The notes under the pieces: generated by a model
Seen by the model: the letters and a program-made list of their open reading frames with translations, nothing else
Databases searched by the model: none
What the model was told of the DNA's origin: nothing
From: an uncultured Clostridia bacterium
Lineage (GTDB): Bacteria > Bacillota > Clostridia > Christensenellales > UBA1242
Assembly: GCA_934725795.1 (NCBI GenBank)
Contig: CAKVCF010000023.1
Span: 1 to 8,453, forward strand
Length of the DNA: 8,453 bases
Reading direction: 5' to 3'
Program-made: the position numbers and the translations under genes
In this document: positions 5,270-8,453 of the stretch, in pieces
How positions within the stretch are numbered: the first letter of the stretch is position 1
Layout of the letters: every line of letters begins with the position of its first letter

Positions 5270-5299
5270 AAAAAAACTCACAATTAAGTGAGTTTTTTT
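5270..5299. terminator. Terminator of the large surface-type gene
   Basis: A perfect 12-bp stem (5270-5281 with 5288-5299) closes the six-base loop AATTAA, with seven A on one side and seven T on the other. It lies 21 bases after the stop codon of the large gene and separates it from the lipoprotein promoter. The hairpin could also work on plus-strand transcripts, but no plus-strand gene ends here. Confidence 0.9.
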
Positions 5300-5320
5300 G
5301 CGGTTTAAACAAGCCAAATA

Positions 5321-8300
5321 TTAAGAAATTGTGATTTTACCAATATATGATTGATAATCTTTGTTATTTTTTAAGCTATTACCTATACCCTTTATCTTGG
5401 CAAGCACATTATTATTGCTTCCGCAACTTAAAGATACCATAACACGTTCAACAAAATATGTTCTTATACCATTATTTAATGTGATTGAACCTAATGATGA
5501 AGGCGTTACTTTTGCTGTCATCTTTTTATCAATAATGCCATCATAAATATGCCATAAATATTCACCAATATCTGTACCATCTTTACCTTTCTTTGATTCA
5601 TATTTGTAATTGTATTTATATCTTGTATACAATTTGAATTCAGCATTTGACAAGTACATATTATAGTTATAATCAACAACACCTTCATCCGCCATTTTGA
5701 AAGACATTTCATACAATAATCCAGCTTGCTGATTATCTGCGCCTAAAGTGTATGTACCACTCTTTATCATATAAAGATTTCCATCCGCAACCTTAAATAT
5801 ATCGCCAACTTTATAACCTGTCATTAATTCTGTTTTATCTTTATGATCATCATAATTTTTAAGCAAGTCAGCATACTTAATTTGTTCAATTGCTTTTTCA
5901 TCTTTCAACAGCAATATCGCAGTACTGTCAGTAATAGCCGTTGTTGAACCTTTCATTGTAAGTTTGTTTGTTTTTGAATCATATTCAAACACATCGCTTA
6001 CATTGCTAAATTGTTTACCATCAAAATATTTATAATTAACATAACTATTCCAATTTTCCTTCAATTGTTTAGCTGTTAAATTGACTGCACCTGCAGAACT
6101 TTTTGGAACAGATATCACATTATCTTCATCTTCAACCTGTTCATTATCCAACATTGCATAGATAACATTTTGTACAGTGTTTGAACTTTCTCCACTGCCA
6201 ACGGTTATAGAACCAGTTATAAATCCACCCTGCCAAATATAATAAGGCACTTCAACTGATATTCCTTCGCCATCTGCTAAAGTCGAATCTGTTTTAGAAT
6301 TGATAAACAAAGAATATTCGTCTTTTGCAGCCTTGCTTATTTGACTATTTGTATTATACACATTAACTGTTGAATATGGATTTGTAAATGAATATGGTTT
6401 GATAACAAGTTGAATGCTTGTTGGAACTTCATTTTCATTATCATAAACAGTTTCCAAGGTTGTTGAATCTGGTAAATTGTTGTTTTTATCTGTTGATACT
6501 GCACCAATAAGATAAATTGATGTTTTATATGCTATGGTTTGATAATACACATCAATTCTGTTGTTTTGCCCATCTGTTGGCCAAACGCCAGTTGATACAA
6601 ATGAATTATATGCACCATTTTCCAGCCTGTAATATGTTTCACCTGCAACTAAGTTATCACCAGTGTACTTGGTGTATTCTTTAAGGTTATATTTTACTTT
6701 AACATAGTCGATGTTCTCTTTTAATCCAGCAACATTATCATTTGCGGATTTAACAAAAGTTGCATATTTGTTTTCATATTGAGGCATATCTTGACCTTTG
6801 TATGTTAAATACACCCCTTGAACATAGTCATAACCATTTACTAAATTTTCTGTAGTATAGCCAGGATGATAAACAAACTTTTGAGTTACCTTATAAACAG
6901 GATTTATTCCTTCGCCTGGTTTAGTTTCGTCATATTTAATTGATGTACCTTCCAATGAGTATTCGCCGTTTGCATATTTCAAGTGGTTGCCATATGATGG
7001 ATTTGAATCGTCCCACATGTATGTTTTGTCTAAATCCTCATTATTCAACTTTTTGTAACTGCCATATACATACATCATTGTACCATCTGTATAAACTCTA
7101 GGTTCTGTAGCCAATTTGTCATCCTCATACAATTTCTCAAACAAAGCCACATGTGGTGTGTTATAAGTCATTTCGCCACTTATTGTACATTTCCAATAAT
7201 AGCCATCAATATATAAGAAATTGAAGAAGTATACATCACATCCGCCATCATCTCTGCTTACAGAAGCATAAGCAGCTTCACTATTATAAACTGCACCAGA
7301 ATTTTTGAATTCTTTTTGGCTAACAATTTTCACATTCTCACTATTGCTGATATTACCGATTTCTTTTATAGAACCTACCACATCACTTGCTTGATTAGAA
7401 TCTAATTCTATTTTGCAATATAACTCTTGATAATATGATGTAGGCCTTACTGTAGAATATTTTACATAGTACTTTTCAATAGATTCATCATAATATGTGT
7501 AGCCAGAATTGCTTACATTTTCAATCTCACCATCAGCATTGCGTTGATATGTGATTTCCCTTGAGTTAAGCGAAGACAAATAGCCCATATTTTGTTGCAT
7601 GTGATAAATGTAGAAAGAGTTTGACATGTCCGATTGCGCTTTAAGTTTATACAATCGTATAAGTTGAGTTACATTCACAACCAAGCCACCAGCACCTGCA
7701 CCAATTGCAGCAACGGCAATACATGCTGGAACAAATTGTAAACCAGGTATAAACAAACATACGACACCAATAATCACACCAATTCCTGCAACTATTCCAC
7801 TAATAATAGATTTTATAATTTTATCATTAACTTTCGGCAGTTGTCGTGATGAAACTGTCGCCAAACCTGTAACTTCAAGCACTGAACCGCTTGCCGAGTA
7901 ACTATCTTTATCATAGATAATTGCAAATCTAAATGCTGTCTTTTCATTTTTATACTTCAAAATATAATAATACAAATTAGTATAACTTTTTGTATCACCA
8001 TAATTTGGAACTGTAGCATTCTGTCGATCTCCTCTATCGATCGTTGGATTATCAAGATCACTTAAATGTTTAAATGTTTGTTCTCTTTGTGCACCAGGTA
8101 CAATAACTTTTTTGACGCCACTAGTGTTAGCATCAACCAACTCACCATTCTTATCTTTAAACAAAATACCAACACCAAATTTGGTATAAAGTTTTGGAGA
8201 ATCTGGTTCTTCTTCATAAATAGTGTAAATAATCCTTGAAGTTGTTACACCATCTGTTGTTTCAGTTACAATGCCAACGCCAACAATGTTACCTGCATCA

Positions 8301-8452
8301 TAAACAATAGATACGCTGTCCCATTCCGCCTGAACTGTAACTTTTTGTCCGTTTGAATTTAAATAGTCTTGTTTATTCTCACTTGCTGGTATGCAACGTT
8401 GCATAGCCCTAAAGCCTGTATAATCTTTATGCCAACCAGCGGTGTCATTCAA
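5321..8452 (-). CDS. Very large Tyr-rich protein with a membrane hairpin, partial, function unknown
   Basis: At least 1043 residues are visible and the frame is open at the right edge, so the true start is off-window; the TTG at 8452 is only the first in-frame codon. I do not recognise the protein. Numbering from the edge, residues 1-210 are polar and beta-rich. Two adjacent hydrophobic Gly-rich segments lie at about 214-236 and 238-262. Some 780 residues rich in Tyr, Asn, Asp, Ser and Thr follow. By my count about 96 residues are Tyr (9%), and only seven Cys occur. Two stretches, YTTENLVNGYDYV at 532-544 and YTGDNLVAGETYY at 596-608, look like a diverged repeat. A GYKVGDIFKVADGNLYMIKSGT segment near 879-900 recalls short carbohydrate-binding or phage-tail modules, which is only a resemblance. 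Composition suggests an envelope-exposed protein, but no signal peptide, sorting motif or enzyme motif is visible. A terminator follows, so the gene ends its transcript. Confidence 0.8.
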   Translation of the reverse strand: MNDTAGWHKDYTGFRAMQRCIPASENKQDYLNSNGQKVTVQAEWDSVSIVYDAGNIVGVGIVTETTDGVTTSRIIYTIYEEEPDSPKLYTKFGVGILFKDKNGELVDANTSGVKKVIVPGAQREQTFKHLSDLDNPTIDRGDRQNATVPNYGDTKSYTNLYYYILKYKNEKTAFRFAIIYDKDSYSASGSVLEVTGLATVSSRQLPKVNDKIIKSIISGIVAGIGVIIGVVCLFIPGLQFVPACIAVAAIGAGAGGLVVNVTQLIRLYKLKAQSDMSNSFYIYHMQQNMGYLSSLNSREITYQRNADGEIENVSNSGYTYYDESIEKYYVKYSTVRPTSYYQELYCKIELDSNQASDVVGSIKEIGNISNSENVKIVSQKEFKNSGAVYNSEAAYASVSRDDGGCDVYFFNFLYIDGYYWKCTISGEMTYNTPHVALFEKLYEDDKLATEPRVYTDGTMMYVYGSYKKLNNEDLDKTYMWDDSNPSYGNHLKYANGEYSLEGTSIKYDETKPGEGINPVYKVTQKFVYHPGYTTENLVNGYDYVQGVYLTYKGQDMPQYENKYATFVKSANDNVAGLKENIDYVKVKYNLKEYTKYTGDNLVAGETYYRLENGAYNSFVSTGVWPTDGQNNRIDVYYQTIAYKTSIYLIGAVSTDKNNNLPDSTTLETVYDNENEVPTSIQLVIKPYSFTNPYSTVNVYNTNSQISKAAKDEYSLFINSKTDSTLADGEGISVEVPYYIWQGGFITGSITVGSGESSNTVQNVIYAMLDNEQVEDEDNVISVPKSSAGAVNLTAKQLKENWNSYVNYKYFDGKQFSNVSDVFEYDSKTNKLTMKGSTTAITDSTAILLLKDEKAIEQIKYADLLKNYDDHKDKTELMTGYKVGDIFKVADGNLYMIKSGTYTLGADNQQAGLLYEMSFKMADEGVVDYNYNMYLSNAEFKLYTRYKYNYKYESKKGKDGTDIGEYLWHIYDGIIDKKMTAKVTPSSLGSITLNNGIRTYFVERVMVSLSCGSNNNVLAKIKGIGNSLKNNKDYQSYIGKITIS

Positions 8453-8453
8453 T

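Noticed and set aside
8450..8452. TTG at the window edge as the start of the giant gene
   Set aside because: The frame is open to the edge and no ribosome site can be seen, so it is simply the first in-frame codon and the gene is partial.
1..8453. CRISPR array, tRNA, rRNA, phage or toxin-antitoxin module
   Set aside because: No regularly spaced repeats, tRNA-like or rRNA sequence, or phage genes are present. The small Xre gene has no toxin partner, since its overlapping neighbour is comFC.

Overview
The window comes from an AT-rich, low-GC Gram-positive-type bacterium. I infer an uncultured Firmicutes relative, probably of the Clostridia. The evidence is near-consensus sigma-A promoters with 17-bp spacers, strong AGGAG ribosome sites, compact intrinsic terminators, an L10-type leader ahead of rplJ, a RecD2-type helicase and ComFC. 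Trp codons are TGG and the genes end in TAA or TAG, so nothing points to a recoded TGA.

Layout. Positions 2-382 (+) hold the C-terminal end of a RecD2-like helicase. All other genes lie on the minus strand. In their order of transcription they are: a very large protein of unknown function, with its 5' end outside the window (8452-5321); a lipoprotein of unknown function (5140-4058); rplJ for L10 (3778-3293); rplL for L7/L12 (3062-2691); a small Xre-type repressor (2360-2154) overlapping comFC (2154-1414) by one base; and a small four-helix membrane protein (1168-647) that meets the helicase gene tail to tail at a two-way terminator.

Regulation is easy to read. Near-consensus promoters precede the membrane protein, rplJ and the lipoprotein. 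rplJ has a roughly 125-nt leader ending in an attenuator, as expected for feedback control by L10-(L12)n. The Xre gene has two near-identical operator-like sites just upstream. Terminators follow the helicase/membrane protein pair, comFC, rplL (two copies) and the large protein. None is visible after the lipoprotein, whose stop codon lies 15 bases before the rplJ promoter.

Most of the window is ordinary housekeeping DNA. The points that merit attention are the duplicated rplL terminator with interchangeable GNRA loops, the Xre-ComFC coupled unit with its operator pair, the separation of rplJL from its usual partners, the long structured rplJ-rplL spacer, a possible leader peptide in the L10 attenuator, and two unrecognised envelope-type proteins. 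I see no CRISPR array, insertion sequence, phage module, tRNA or rRNA, and no clear evidence of a wholly new multi-gene system.
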